A stretch of 64,000 nt of DNA, taken from Flavobacterium sp. ASV13 (lineage in GTDB: Bacteria > Bacteroidota > Bacteroidia > Flavobacteriales > Flavobacteriaceae). Numbering within the stretch: the first letter of the stretch is position 1; every line of letters begins with the position of its first letter. The stretch spans positions 62,001 to 126,000 of the forward strand of contig NZ_JQJY01000010.1 of NCBI RefSeq assembly GCF_000745775.1, written 5' to 3'. The notes below the pieces were generated by a model. The model did not search any database, was not told the origin of the DNA, and saw nothing but the letters and a program-made list of their open reading frames with translations. Of this stretch, positions 38,203 to 47,909 are shown in pieces. The translations under genes were made by a program, and so were the position numbers.

Positions 38203-39279
38203 TTAGCGAATATTTTTTGCTCTTTTTGCAGAATCAGCGATATAAGAAAGCAACCATGCCATTTGTCCCTGTTTCGTAAAATAGATTTTTTTAGATTTGA
38301 CATCAGGAATTTTCTCTAATACAGTCAGCAATATTGAATTTGCTGCAATTAAGTATTTTTGAGAATACGTTTTTAATACCTTCTCAACATCCTTATTTTG
38401 CGATGCTAATGCTTCAAATTTTGCATAATCTGTTTTTATCATATTGTTGTAATCTGCAACTTCCTTAATTTCAAACGGACTAAAATTTTCTGTTGCACTT
38501 TTCCCCTTATACAATGTGTAGAATGCCCAAACTGCGCCTCCAGACATGTATACATTTTTTTTGTTATTGATTTTAGGACTTTGTTGATATAAATGATCGG
38601 TCTGTTCTTTTAATTCAGGTAATGCATTAACGAGCAATTCATTAAACTCATCAACTGAATTGGTTTTTGCATTTTTATTTATTTTCTCCGTAAAAGTTAC
38701 TGTGCCTAAATCTAAAGTCACAGGATAAAACACCAAAATATCATCCTCATTAAATTCTTCTACATATCCGCCCTTAGTGTTGCCTCCTCCAATATCAAGA
38801 ATTAAAGAATCAGAATATTCTTTTGGTGGAATGCATCCTTTTAGCAATAATTTTGCTTCCGTATCGGAAGTAATTATGGCTACATTAATATTTGTAAAAA
38901 CATATAGTTTTTGAAGCAATACGTCTACATTTTTGGCCATTCCTACACCTGAAGATACAACTATAAATATGTTTTTTTCTTCAATTTTGAATTCCTTTAG
39001 TAGTTTGGTGTAATTTTTCACTGTCACATTAAAGGCCGTTTCAATATCATTTTCGGCTAATTTTCCGTCTATCGAAATTCCTTTCGCGATAGCAATATTT
39101 TCTGTCCAAAAATCAACTACTTCGTATTTTCCTTTTTTAATGTTTTGGACATTTATTACCGACATTTTTATTCCCTTGCTTCCTATTTCAATTCCTGCAT
39201 AAAGTTCTTGAGAAATCAAGTTCGAAGGAATCAAAAAAATAAAAATAATTATGGCTATGAATGCAATATTTTTTTTCAT
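38203..39279 (-). CDS. Exported Ppx/GppA-like phosphatase-fold protein
   Basis: A 358-residue protein with a clear Sec signal (1-24, SNLISQ) followed by an acetate-kinase/actin-type fold of the exopolyphosphatase/GppA group. Phosphate-1 loop AGIEIGSKGIKM has Glu where Asp is usual. The catalytic-Glu region reads ITSDTEAKLLLKG, and the phosphate-2 loop reads LILDIGGGNTKGGYV (usual form DIGGGSTE). Normal family members are cytoplasmic and hydrolyse polyphosphate or pppGpp. A secreted copy would act in the periplasm, or could have become a binding protein. It is next to an MFS gene 91 bp upstream with no clear functional link. Confidence 0.8.
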   Translation of the reverse strand: MKKNIAFIAIIIFIFLIPSNLISQELYAGIEIGSKGIKMSVINVQNIKKGKYEVVDFWTENIAIAKGISIDGKLAENDIETAFNVTVKNYTKLLKEFKIEEKNIFIVVSSGVGMAKNVDVLLQKLYVFTNINVAIITSDTEAKLLLKGCIPPKEYSDSLILDIGGGNTKGGYVEEFNEDDILVFYPVTLDLGTVTFTEKINKNAKTNSVDEFNELLVNALPELKEQTDHLYQQSPKINNKKNVYMSGGAVWAFYTLYKGKSATENFSPFEIKEVADYNNMIKTDYAKFEALASQNKDVEKVLKTYSQKYLIAANSILLTVLEKIPDVKSKKIYFTKQGQMAWLLSYIADSAKRAKNIR

Positions 39280-39369
39280 CTTAATTGAGTGTTTTTTAAT
39301 AATATGAAAAGCTCATTTTTATTCAAACATTGAAAAGGAATTATAGGTTCATTTTCAAATCAAAGCCGG

Positions 39370-40641
39370 TTATAGCTTCTTGTTTTTATCAACAAAAATG
39401 GATTGCACTATTTTTATTTTAGTTTCTATTGTTTCTTTTTCAACCGTTTTTACCAGCCAATAACAAAGCGAAATAGCAAATAAGCCGATTAAACTCATAA
39501 ATATGAAATCTGCTCTATAACTCGCATAGGCGACAATTTCCATACCTGTCTTAGCACTTAAAATATGTGCAAGACTGAAACTCATTGTAAAAACAGACAT
39601 ATATCTCCCCTCTTGATTATTATGTGATCTCGTCATTGCAAACGAATTTGCAAAAGGAAAAGTCAACATTACCCCAAGCGTCATAAAAAACATCATTACA
39701 TACAATATTCCGTACCATTTGTCATTCATCAATAAAAGGATATAGCTAAGCACCATAAAGCCCAAACCTACCATAATGACATTCAGCTTATTAATTCTGT
39801 TTCTTTCTACATAATTAACAATCGGCAATTCAAACAGCAATGTCAATATTCCGCTAAAACTTAAAATTAAACCACTGTTTACTTCTGATAAATTAAATTG
39901 TTCTCTGTGATACAGAGTCAATGTCGTAAATACTTGAAAATACATAATTCCAGTAATCAGCGAAATGAACATATGTGTTAAAAAAGCTCTATCTTTTAAT
40001 ATCGCATATTTGTCTACTCCAATATTGTTTTTTTTGAGTTTAAAAGGCAGTTTTCTTTCTTTCACTAAAAGAACAAAAACTAAAACCGCAAGTATACAAG
40101 TAGCTGAATCTACATAAAACAGATATTTATATCCAATAAGCATAATTATAACACCGCCTAAAGGAGGACCAAATAAAAAGCCCAGACTTGTTGCTGATCT
40201 TACCAAAGCCAGTGCCCTTGTTTTATTTTCTTTACGAGTATAGGTATTTAAGGATACCAACATTGCAGGCCTGAACATATCTGCTATAGTTGTTAAAAGC
40301 AAAATTGAAAAACAAAATCCTTCGAATGATGTTATATACTGCAACATAAAAAAGATGATACCGCTTCCAAAAAGGCTGCCTATCATTACTTTATAAAATC
40401 CTATTTTATCAGACAAAATACCGCTTAGCCAAGTTCCAATAAAAGAACCCACACCAAAACAAACCATAACCCATCCAATCTGATTATATTCAAAATGCAG
40501 ATTCTCTCGCATATATTTTGAGAGGAACGGAATTACCATTGTTCCTGTTCTGTTTATAAAGGTTATTAATGTCAAAATCCAAATTTCTTTTGGAAAACCA
40601 CTATAATTTTCCATGTATTTTTTTCTTAAGTCGCTGATCAT
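39370..40641 (-). CDS. MFS transporter, drug/sugar efflux type
   Basis: A 12-helix major facilitator of about 423 residues. I chose the ATG at 40641 (MISDLRKKYMENYSG); a GTG 42 nt upstream is an alternative. The A-loop between helices 2 and 3 reads GTWLSGILSDKIGFYKVM, the usual GxxSDRxGRK-like motif. The motif-C-like GFLFGPPLGG in helix 5 is typical of exporters. The layout resembles MdtH/YqjV-type transporters. The substrate is unknown. A possible promoter lies about 115 bp upstream. Confidence 0.88.
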   Translation of the reverse strand: MISDLRKKYMENYSGFPKEIWILTLITFINRTGTMVIPFLSKYMRENLHFEYNQIGWVMVCFGVGSFIGTWLSGILSDKIGFYKVMIGSLFGSGIIFFMLQYITSFEGFCFSILLLTTIADMFRPAMLVSLNTYTRKENKTRALALVRSATSLGFLFGPPLGGVIIMLIGYKYLFYVDSATCILAVLVFVLLVKERKLPFKLKKNNIGVDKYAILKDRAFLTHMFISLITGIMYFQVFTTLTLYHREQFNLSEVNSGLILSFSGILTLLFELPIVNYVERNRINKLNVIMVGLGFMVLSYILLLMNDKWYGILYVMMFFMTLGVMLTFPFANSFAMTRSHNNQEGRYMSVFTMSFSLAHILSAKTGMEIVAYASYRADFIFMSLIGLFAISLCYWLVKTVEKETIETKIKIVQSIFVDKNKKL

Positions 40642-40753
40642 TTCTTTACTTTTTTGATGATTTTTAATTTTTTTTGATACCACTTTTTAAATAAATTCAA
40701 AGGGAAGCTTTGCAAATCACTAATCAAGGTTTATATTTTTTTGACTTTAGACA

Positions 40754-40781
40754 CAAAAATATAAACCGCAATTACTGCAAA
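40754..40781 (-). promoter_or_regulatory. Possible promoter of the MFS gene
   Basis: On the minus strand TTTG (40781-40778), 16 nt, then TATTTTTG (40761-40754). The -7 box is good; the spacing is slightly short. Confidence 0.4.
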
Positions 40782-40909
40782 TGAGCATGGCTAGCATTTT
40801 GACAAATGGCCTTTCTTTTTATTAAATAGTGGATTTATGATTTTATAGAATTATGCTGTTTTTAGAGTATATATTTTCAATAAAATATATCTCAGCATAT
40901 TCTATACTT

Positions 40910-41896
40910 TTAATTGGATGAATCTTTATTGAAAATAATGGTATTTACTACCACTTCTTTCATCCATTTAATAGTTTCAATTACCCCGGTTTCTTTACAA
41001 ATCATGTTGCAGCTTTGGTGTCCCCAAGCCAAATTATATGGCGAATGGTTAAATTCTCCGATTTTCAACTGATTAATGTAAAAAAGGTTGATCTGACTAA
41101 TTTCTTTGTCAATATCTGATGATTTCTCAGATGATTCAAAAAAATTGATCATAAAAGCCCCTGCGCTTAATTTTTTTAAACAAAGAGGGCAAATCGTGTT
41201 TTTTACATTGTCAATAATTCGCGTCTTGTAAAGTCGGTCGGTATTGGATAGTTTTTGATTATTACAGGCTGTAATAATAGCGGCCTTTCGATTTTCAATA
41301 TCACTTTCCGTCATGCCAGCGTTGAGCGCTACTTCATCAGAATCGTAGCAAAGCCAGAATAAATATTCTAATTGCAAATGACAGGATTTGATTGTTGAAA
41401 GTGGAGCATATTCTGCAACTCTAATTCCGGCACCTTTGCAGTTACTGGTATTAAAACCGAGAATAATTTTCTCCTCGCCTTTTATTCCTGATGATACTAT
41501 TCTTGCAACAAAATGACCATCAATAGGAACTGCCCTTTTCTCAGCTACAGAGAGCTTATTTTTATAAGGATTAAAATTATTCCATTGAGATCTTGTCTCA
41601 TAAAATAAAATAGTATTCACACCAAGTTTTAGTTTCTTGGCTTTCATTGTAATTAATGCATCCGGATTTGAGTAGTAATCTTCAGGACTCATAATTACAA
41701 TAAATCCGCTTTCAAATTTTTGAGAAGTTAGAACGGAAATATCGAATAAATCAATGGATTCAAAAGGAATCAAAACGGTGCCATTTCTATTGGCTCTATT
41801 TTGAAAAATCACATCATCATTCGCGCTTCTTGTTTGTCCGGTTTTGTAAATTTTACTTTGCAGTAAAGGAGGTAGTTTGGGTAGTCTTTTTGCCAT
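40910..41896 (-). CDS. BstXI-like type II restriction endonuclease (HNH type), orphan
   Basis: A 328-residue protein opening MAKRLPKLPPLLQSKIYKTG. The C-terminal third has a zinc-bound HNH-like nuclease pattern: Cys236-x-x-Cys239 (ICPLC), then His284, Asn288 and His293 with Cys296 in EFNHSPYNLAWGHQSC. From memory the N-terminal and C-terminal blocks match the BstXI restriction family, which cuts CCANNNNNNTGG. The HNH motif is clear; the family name is moderately sure. No methyltransferase gene lies beside it in the window, so host protection must come from elsewhere, or the enzyme is inactive or specific for modified DNA. Confidence 0.65.
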   Translation of the reverse strand: MAKRLPKLPPLLQSKIYKTGQTRSANDDVIFQNRANRNGTVLIPFESIDLFDISVLTSQKFESGFIVIMSPEDYYSNPDALITMKAKKLKLGVNTILFYETRSQWNNFNPYKNKLSVAEKRAVPIDGHFVARIVSSGIKGEEKIILGFNTSNCKGAGIRVAEYAPLSTIKSCHLQLEYLFWLCYDSDEVALNAGMTESDIENRKAAIITACNNQKLSNTDRLYKTRIIDNVKNTICPLCLKKLSAGAFMINFFESSEKSSDIDKEISQINLFYINQLKIGEFNHSPYNLAWGHQSCNMICKETGVIETIKWMKEVVVNTIIFNKDSSN

Positions 41897-42224
41897 AGGT
41901 TAAGTAGTTGGTTGATTAGTTTTATTATAGATTTGGCAGCATTATCTTCTTTACATTCTTTAATTTAACTTTAAAAATTCATAGTAAAATGTCGAGCTTT
42001 TTTTTGATTAACTTTTAGGTATTATTTTTTCATTCAGGGTTCTTTTTAAATATTTGACAATATATTTTTGTAATTTTATAAAAAACTAAATATCAATAAT
42101 TTAACATAAAGTTATTTTTCAAAAAGTAATAGTTTTCAAGCAAACGTGTAAAATTCAGCATTTTTCTTACACTTAAACACTTGTTAAATATAAACAAATC
42201 TATTTTATTCGCATGTTAAAATAA
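41897..42224. other. Gene-free AT-rich interval
   Basis: About 330 bp upstream of the nuclease gene with long T- and A-rich stretches. No credible ORF or hairpin was seen before the 21-bp repeats. Confidence 0.5.
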
Positions 42225-42266
42225 ATGGACTATTTTATTATTATGATGGACAATCTTATTATTATC
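42225..42266 (+). repeat. Two tandem 21-bp repeats, candidate AraC operator
   Basis: Two head-to-tail units at 42225-42245 and 42246-42266, identical at 18 of 21 positions (both begin ATGGAC and contain TTATTATTAT). A third copy lies at 42340-42360. The 21-bp spacing equals two helical turns, the arrangement bound by AraC-family proteins. The AraC gene at 42653 is the obvious candidate binder. Confidence 0.55.
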
Positions 42267-42339
42267 TCATTTGCTTATTTTAAGAAAATACTTTTATATG
42301 TCTATAAAATTACTAGGATGAGTTCAAGAAATTACCGTA

Positions 42340-42360
42340 ATGGATTATCTTATTATTAGG
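42340..42360 (+). repeat. Third copy of the 21-bp element
   Basis: Begins ATGGATTATC and matches the second tandem unit at 17 of 21 positions. It starts 94 bp after the second unit, about nine helical turns, so all three copies face the same side of the DNA. The next 290 bp up to the AraC gene hold nothing further that I can name. Confidence 0.5.
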
Positions 42361-42652
42361 TTATTAAAGAAAAAAATAACCTAATATTTTTCATACAAAA
42401 AATTATTTCTTAAAATCTGAAAATAAAAAAGTCTTTTTAATTTTTAAATAAATTACCAAAAATACAGCGTAACAACTTAATTTACAATACCATAAAACCT
42501 AAACTAGATTAAAAACATTTACGCCCGAAGAAATAACTAAGACGATTAAAATTATAATTTACAGCTCATTCAAAAATCATTTTAAAATTAAAACAGAAAA
42601 AAATAAAATCGTATTTTAGCAGTAAATGCTTTTTTGTTCATATTAAATTATC

Positions 42653-43555
42653 ATGGAAAGTTTTAAACAACACGATGAATTTCGGACGGAAAAATTAATA
42701 TCCTTGCCTAATAATATTTGGCAAAAAGCAATTGAAGAAAATCCTGTCTTAGGTAATTTGTATATTACTCATATTGGATATTTCCCTAACGCCACTTATT
42801 ATTACAGGGAACGAAAAAAAGGATGCACAGATAATATTCTAATTTACTGTGTACGTGGAAAAGGCTGGCATATTGTAAATGGCATTCGTTTTGAAATTCG
42901 GCCAAATCAATTTTTTATAATTCCTGCAACAAATCAACATATAATTTATGGAGCCGATGAAGACGATCCCTGGACAATATATTGGGTGCATTTTAGCAGT
43001 CGGAAAATAGACGTTTTTAATAAAAGCTTCAATATTGGTTTATTCGACGGCCCGCGACAAATCGCCTATAACGAAAAAGGAATAGAACTATGGAATACCA
43101 TGTATCATAGTCTTGAAATGGGTTATGGAAAAGAAAATATTACCAAGGCAAATTTATGCTTATATCATTTTCTTTCCTCTTTTTTATATCCTGATGTCAA
43201 TGTCAATGAAAAAAAACAGGACGAAAAAGACTCGATAAGCAACACTATTGCTTACATGAGAAACAATCTGGGCGGAAAAATCACTTTAGAAGATTTGGCT
43301 CTAATAAACAATTTATCGCCTTCACATTTCTCACTGCTTTTCAAAAAAAGCACCGGAATGGCTCCGTTGGATTATTTTATTCACTTAAAATTACAACAGG
43401 CCTGTTTATTATTAATAACCTCTGAGGTTAAAGTAAAAATTATTGCCGCTGATTTGGGATATGATGATCCTTATTATTTTTCGCGTCTATTTAAAAAACA
43501 CATGAAAATGTCTCCATTGCAATATCGTTTTTCCCCGCAATCAAAGTCATCATAA
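42653..43555 (+). CDS. AraC-family transcriptional regulator with cupin-like sensor domain
   Basis: A 300-residue regulator. The N-terminal part (about 40-160) has an AraC-type cupin: ILIYCVRGKGWHIVNG, FEIRPNQFFIIPA and DDPWTIYWVHFSS. The C-terminal AraC HTH pair (about 195-295) reads ISNTIAYMRNNLGGKITLED, then AADLGYDDPYYFSRLFKKHM and PLQYR. The layout matches regulators that sense sugars such as arabinose or rhamnose. It is transcribed alone, with 21-bp tandem repeats about 390 bp upstream that may be its own sites. Its target genes are not evident from position: the divergent nuclease and convergent monooxygenase are unlikely sugar genes. Confidence 0.9.
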   Translation: MESFKQHDEFRTEKLISLPNNIWQKAIEENPVLGNLYITHIGYFPNATYYYRERKKGCTDNILIYCVRGKGWHIVNGIRFEIRPNQFFIIPATNQHIIYGADEDDPWTIYWVHFSSRKIDVFNKSFNIGLFDGPRQIAYNEKGIELWNTMYHSLEMGYGKENITKANLCLYHFLSSFLYPDVNVNEKKQDEKDSISNTIAYMRNNLGGKITLEDLALINNLSPSHFSLLFKKSTGMAPLDYFIHLKLQQACLLLITSEVKVKIIAADLGYDDPYYFSRLFKKHMKMSPLQYRFSPQSKSS

Positions 43556-43572
43556 GATTTTATAGCGATTTT

Positions 43573-43612
43573 AAAATGCCCCAAAATAGTATTTAACTTT
43601 TTGGGGCATTTT
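43573..43612. terminator. Bidirectional terminator between convergent genes
   Basis: AAAATGCCCCAAAA pairs with TTTTGGGGCATTTT around a loop of about 12 nt, with A/T runs on both sides. It serves the AraC gene and the converging monooxygenase gene. Confidence 0.87.
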
Positions 43613-43633
43613 AATAATCATGAATTTTAAAAA

Positions 43634-44656
43634 CTATCGCCAACCCATCTCTGGAGCAATATATTTTAATATCGAAGAAAGTATATGTACATTATAGTCA
43701 ACGCCTAATGTATTTGGGATTGTTAAAAGCAGTGTATCAGCTTCCTGAATGGCCTCATCTTGTTTTAACTCTTCAATAAGTTTATCCGGTTCAGCTGCAT
43801 AACTCTTTCCGAAAATGGCTCGTTTGTCGCTTTCAATATTTCCAAAACTATCTGAGCCTTTTCCTTGATCGCCAAAGTAATATTTGTCCTGATCTGTGAC
43901 TAGCGCAAAAATGGAACGGCTGACAGAAACTCTTGGTTCACGATCATGTCCAGCTTTTTTCCAGGCTTCTTTATACAGTCTGATTTGTTCTGCCTGCTGA
44001 ATATGAAAAGGTTTCCCGTTTTCATCATATTTCAGAGTAGAACTTTGCAGATGCATTCCGTTTTCAGCAGCCCAGACAGCAGTAGCATTAGATGCTGCTC
44101 CCCACCAAATTCTTTCTCGTAATCCTTCAGAATAGGGTTCCAAACGCAACAAGCCAGGCGGATTTGGAAACATAGGATACGGATTTGGCTCTGCAAATCC
44201 CTCACCACTAAGTTTATCTAGGAATTCTAAAGCTTTTTTTCGTCCCATATCGGCATCTGTTTCTCCTTGTTCGGGTTCATATCCGAACGAGCGCCAACCG
44301 TCAATAACTTGTTCCGGTGATCCTCTGCTTATTCCTAATTGTAAACGTCCTTCTGAAATTAAATCAGCAGCACTGGCATCTTCAACCATATACAATGGGT
44401 TCTCATATCGCATATCGATAACTCCTGTCCCAATTTCAATTTTGCTTGTTTTAGCACCGATGGCAGAAAGTAAAGGAAATGGCGATGCCAACTGTCGTGC
44501 AAAATGATGCACACGGAAATAAGCGCCATCCAAACCAATTTCTTCCGCCGCAACGGCTAAATCAATGGATTGAAGCAATGTGTCGCTTGCTGTACGAGCT
44601 TTATATGAAGGATGATTTGCCCAATGCCCAAAAGATAAAAATCCAATTTTCTTCAT
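43634..44656 (-). CDS. LLM-class flavin-dependent monooxygenase (luciferase-like)
   Basis: A 340-residue bacterial-luciferase-fold oxidoreductase. I place the start at 44656 (MKKIGFLSFGHW), the normal first strand; a longer form would add an unlikely hydrophobic stretch. Visible family blocks are DGAYFRVHHFARQLASPFPLL, IEIGTGVIDMRYENPLYM, DLISEGRLQLGISRGSPEQV and, later, the GRKKALEFLDKL helix. The family uses FMNH2 and O2 to oxidise varied small molecules. No flavin reductase gene is adjacent. The substrate is unknown. Confidence 0.9.
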   Translation of the reverse strand: MKKIGFLSFGHWANHPSYKARTASDTLLQSIDLAVAAEEIGLDGAYFRVHHFARQLASPFPLLSAIGAKTSKIEIGTGVIDMRYENPLYMVEDASAADLISEGRLQLGISRGSPEQVIDGWRSFGYEPEQGETDADMGRKKALEFLDKLSGEGFAEPNPYPMFPNPPGLLRLEPYSEGLRERIWWGAASNATAVWAAENGMHLQSSTLKYDENGKPFHIQQAEQIRLYKEAWKKAGHDREPRVSVSRSIFALVTDQDKYYFGDQGKGSDSFGNIESDKRAIFGKSYAAEPDKLIEELKQDEAIQEADTLLLTIPNTLGVDYNVHILSSILKYIAPEMGWR

Positions 44657-45157
44657 TGATAGCAGTATTAATATTATACTCCCAAATATAAGCATCATTA
44701 TTGAAGGAATCTAAAATCCATGTATAGAAAGTGCTTAACTTCCTTGTCTTTTGATTGAAAAAATTTCTTAGCATTAATATAAAAACAATTCTATATAAAT
44801 TATAAAATCAGATTTTTAACTTGAGGGATACTTTTCATATTTCTCCAACTGATTTCACAAAACCCTAGCAGAAAATCAAAAAAGCGCCTCGAACAAAATC
44901 TATTCGCTTTTAATTTTTATTTCTTTTTCATTATTTAACTGATCTTCAAAATCATTCTTCCAAAAATAACTACCTGATTTACAAAACAATTAAATGGTAA
45001 TCCTATAAAACAACACTATTAAACCTATAAATATTTTAAATATTCTCTTACTAGCTTTGAAATGACTTCATAATAAGGTAACCACAATTTACAGCTTATC
45101 AAAAAAGTCAGTTTCTTCAAGTTGCTGCATTCAGGAATTAACCTAAAAAATATATTT
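44657..45157. other. Gene-free interval between divergent genes
   Basis: About 500 bp of AT-rich DNA between the monooxygenase and catalase starts. I see no clear TAnnTTTG promoter, no OxyR-like symmetric site that I would defend, and no ORF. Confidence 0.45.
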
Positions 45158-47299
45158 ATGAAAAATTTTCAAGACGATAAACAACGTGATTTATCCACAA
45201 ACAAATCAGACGGAACAAATAAATTTTTAACCACTGATCAGGGCGTTAAAATCAATGATGATAACAATTCGCTCAAAAGTGGCGAAAGAGGGCCTTCATT
45301 ACTGGAAGACTTTATTTTAAGAGAAAAAATAACGCATTTTGATCATGAAAGAATTCCAGAAAGAATTGTTCATGCGCGTGGATCTGGAGCACATGGTTTT
45401 TTTGAAGTAACCAATCCAATTCCAGAACTTACAAAAGCGGGCTTTTTACAGGAAAAAGGTTTAAAAACTCCCGTTTTTGTCCGATTTTCAACCGTTGCAG
45501 GATCAAGAGGATCAACAGATTTGGCTAGAGATGCAAGAGGATTTGCCGTTAAATTCTACACTCAGGAAGGAAATTATGATTTAGTTGCCAATAATATTCC
45601 CGTATTTTTTATTCAGGACGCATCAAAATTTCCAGATCTTGTTCACGCCGTTAAACCGGAACCGCACAACGAAATGCCTCAAGCTGCGTCGGCACACGAT
45701 ACTTTTTGGGATTTCATTTCGCTAATGCCCGAGTCTATGCACATGATTATGTGGGTAATGTCAGATCGTGCTATTCCGAGAAGCTATAGAATGATGGAAG
45801 GATTTGGAGTTCATACTTTCCGATTAGTTAATGCTGAAGAAGAATCAGTTTTTGTAAAATTTCATTGGAAACCTAAACTAGGAACGCATGCCGTTGCTTG
45901 GGATGAAGCGCAAAAAATATCAGGAAAAAATGCTGACTTTCACAGAGAAGATTTATGGGAAGCCATAGAAATGGGAAATTTTCCTGAATGGGAATTAGGT
46001 GTTCAAATTATTCCATCAGCAGATGAAAATAATTACGAGTTTGATTTGCTCGATCCAACAAAACTTGTTCCAGAAGAACTTGTTCCAGTTACTATCGTCG
46101 GTCGAATGGTTCTCAACAAAAACCCTGATAATTTCTTTGCAGAAACCGAACAAATTGCTTTTCATCCCGGACATGTTGTCCCTGGAATTGATTTTACAAA
46201 TGATCCGTTGCTTCAGGGAAGATTATTCTCCTATACCGATACGCAACTTTCCAGATTAGGAAGTCCAAACTTTCATGAAATTCCAATTAACAGAAGTATT
46301 GCACCGGTTCACAACAATCAGCGTGACGGACATATGCGTCAGGAAATTAATAAAGGACGTGTAAGTTATCATCCTAATTCACTTGGCGGAGGCTGTCCGT
46401 ATCAGGCAAAAATTGCTGAAGGTGGCTTTTCAAGTTTTAATGAACGTATTGACGCGCATAAAATTCGAGAAAGAAGCGAAAGTTTCAATGATCATTTTGG
46501 TCAGGCCAAATTATTCTTCAATAGTCAAACCTCCGAAGAGAAAAGCCATATTGTTAAAGCTTTGCGTTTTGAACTTGGAAAAGTACAGACAACGGCTATA
46601 CGAAACAGAATGCTCGGTTTGTTATCGCAAATTGACCAACAATTAGCCGAAAAAGTAGCGATTGGACTTGGTGCAAAAGTTCCTCCTATTCTTGAAATCC
46701 CAATTAACCATGGCGTTTCACCAGAAAATGAAGGAGGAAAACATGAACCACAAACCAGAAACCAAACAATAAAAACATCTGATGCATTGAGCATGATTAA
46801 TAATCCAACTAATTCACCCACAATTGCTTCACGAAAAGTCGCTATTATTTGTTCAGATGGAGTTTCAGAAACTGCTGTTGCAAATATGAAAAATGCACTC
46901 AAAAAAGAAGATGCCAAAGGTTGCGTTATTGCGTCGCATTTAGGCTCGATTTCGACCGATTCTAATAGTGAAATTCCGGTAGATTTCAGTCTTCTTACTG
47001 TTTCCTCCGTTTTATTTGATGCCGTTTATATTCCCCACGGACTTGATGTAAAGACTCTTTCAGAAAACAAAGATGTTATCGAATTTTTAAATGATGCTTA
47101 CAAACATTGTAAAGTAATTGGAGCAGATGGTGATGCTTCAAAAATAGTAAGCTCGGCCGCTTTCGTTTCTCAAATTACTGATTATGATCCGGGTATTATA
47201 ATTTCAAGTGAAATTGCTACCGCAGAATTTACGCAGGATTTTATAACAGCAATGACCATGCATCGTTTTTGGCAACGAGAAGAAAACTTATACAACTAA
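45158..47299 (+). CDS. katE: Large-subunit monofunctional catalase with C-terminal GAT-like domain
   Basis: A clade-II (HPII/KatE-type) haem catalase of about 713 residues that dismutates hydrogen peroxide. I chose the ATG at 45158 (MKNFQDDKQ); an upstream in-frame start would be TTG. The core shows the catalytic His in IVHARGSGAHGFFEV, the Asn in YDLVANNIPVFFIQD, and the proximal Tyr haem ligand in LFSYTDTQLSRLG. The extra C-terminal domain (from about RKVAIICSDGVSE) is the PfpI/GAT-like fold typical of large catalases. A DUF892 gene follows 17 bp later, and such pairs are common stress operons. Confidence 0.95.
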   Translation: MKNFQDDKQRDLSTNKSDGTNKFLTTDQGVKINDDNNSLKSGERGPSLLEDFILREKITHFDHERIPERIVHARGSGAHGFFEVTNPIPELTKAGFLQEKGLKTPVFVRFSTVAGSRGSTDLARDARGFAVKFYTQEGNYDLVANNIPVFFIQDASKFPDLVHAVKPEPHNEMPQAASAHDTFWDFISLMPESMHMIMWVMSDRAIPRSYRMMEGFGVHTFRLVNAEEESVFVKFHWKPKLGTHAVAWDEAQKISGKNADFHREDLWEAIEMGNFPEWELGVQIIPSADENNYEFDLLDPTKLVPEELVPVTIVGRMVLNKNPDNFFAETEQIAFHPGHVVPGIDFTNDPLLQGRLFSYTDTQLSRLGSPNFHEIPINRSIAPVHNNQRDGHMRQEINKGRVSYHPNSLGGGCPYQAKIAEGGFSSFNERIDAHKIRERSESFNDHFGQAKLFFNSQTSEEKSHIVKALRFELGKVQTTAIRNRMLGLLSQIDQQLAEKVAIGLGAKVPPILEIPINHGVSPENEGGKHEPQTRNQTIKTSDALSMINNPTNSPTIASRKVAIICSDGVSETAVANMKNALKKEDAKGCVIASHLGSISTDSNSEIPVDFSLLTVSSVLFDAVYIPHGLDVKTLSENKDVIEFLNDAYKHCKVIGADGDASKIVSSAAFVSQITDYDPGIIISSEIATAEFTQDFITAMTMHRFWQREENLYN

Positions 47300-47316
47300 T
47301 CTAAAAAATTTTGAAC

Positions 47317-47883
47317 ATGAAAAATCTTGAAAAACCAACTGAAAATAAAGCTCCTAAATCCAAAACTAATAACGTAGTTTCGCCAGCCGCAGACGCCGCC
47401 AAAGAGTTAAGAGAATTCTTTATTGATAATCTGAAAGATATTTACTGGGCTGAAAACGCACTTGTAAATGCGCTTCCTAAAATGGCTGAAAATGCAACAT
47501 CTCCAGTACTTTCAAAAAGTATTTTGGAGCATCATTTGGTCACAAAAAATCAAATAGCAAGGCTTGATCAGGTATTTGATCTTTTAAAAGAAAAAGCTGA
47601 AGGAAAAAAATGTGAAGCTATGGCCGGTTTACTCAAAGAAGGTGATAATATTTTAGTTGAAACAACACCTGGCCCAGTAAGAGATGCAGGAATTATTGCA
47701 GCATCACAAAAAATCGAACATTATGAAATTGCTACTTATGGAACTTTGTGCGCCTTTGCAAAAACATTAGGCGAAAATGATGCTGCAAAATTATTGACCC
47801 AAACATTGGCAGAAGAAAAAGAAGCTGATTGTCTGTTAAATGATATTGCATTAAATACAGTAAACGTAATGGCTGCCGAATAA
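47317..47883 (+). CDS. DUF892 ferritin-like protein (YciE/YciF type)
   Basis: A 188-residue four-helix protein of the YciE/YciF family. The start is the ATG at 47317; TTG at 47311 is less likely. A Lys/Pro/Ala-rich N-terminal tail precedes the helices. Characteristic blocks are LREFFIDNLKDIYWAENALV, the GLLKEG turn, RDAGIIAASQKIEHYEIATYGTL and LLTQTLAEEKEAD. The Glu and His residues in these helices match di-iron ligands of the ferritin-like fold. The gene directly follows the catalase, so a role in peroxide or general stress is likely. Confidence 0.93.
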   Translation: MKNLEKPTENKAPKSKTNNVVSPAADAAKELREFFIDNLKDIYWAENALVNALPKMAENATSPVLSKSILEHHLVTKNQIARLDQVFDLLKEKAEGKKCEAMAGLLKEGDNILVETTPGPVRDAGIIAASQKIEHYEIATYGTLCAFAKTLGENDAAKLLTQTLAEEKEADCLLNDIALNTVNVMAAE

Positions 47884-47909
47884 TATCTAAAATAAATGAA
47901 TCACCATTT

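Noticed and set aside
40910..43555. Complete restriction-modification system
   Set aside because: No methyltransferase motifs occur in the neighbouring genes.
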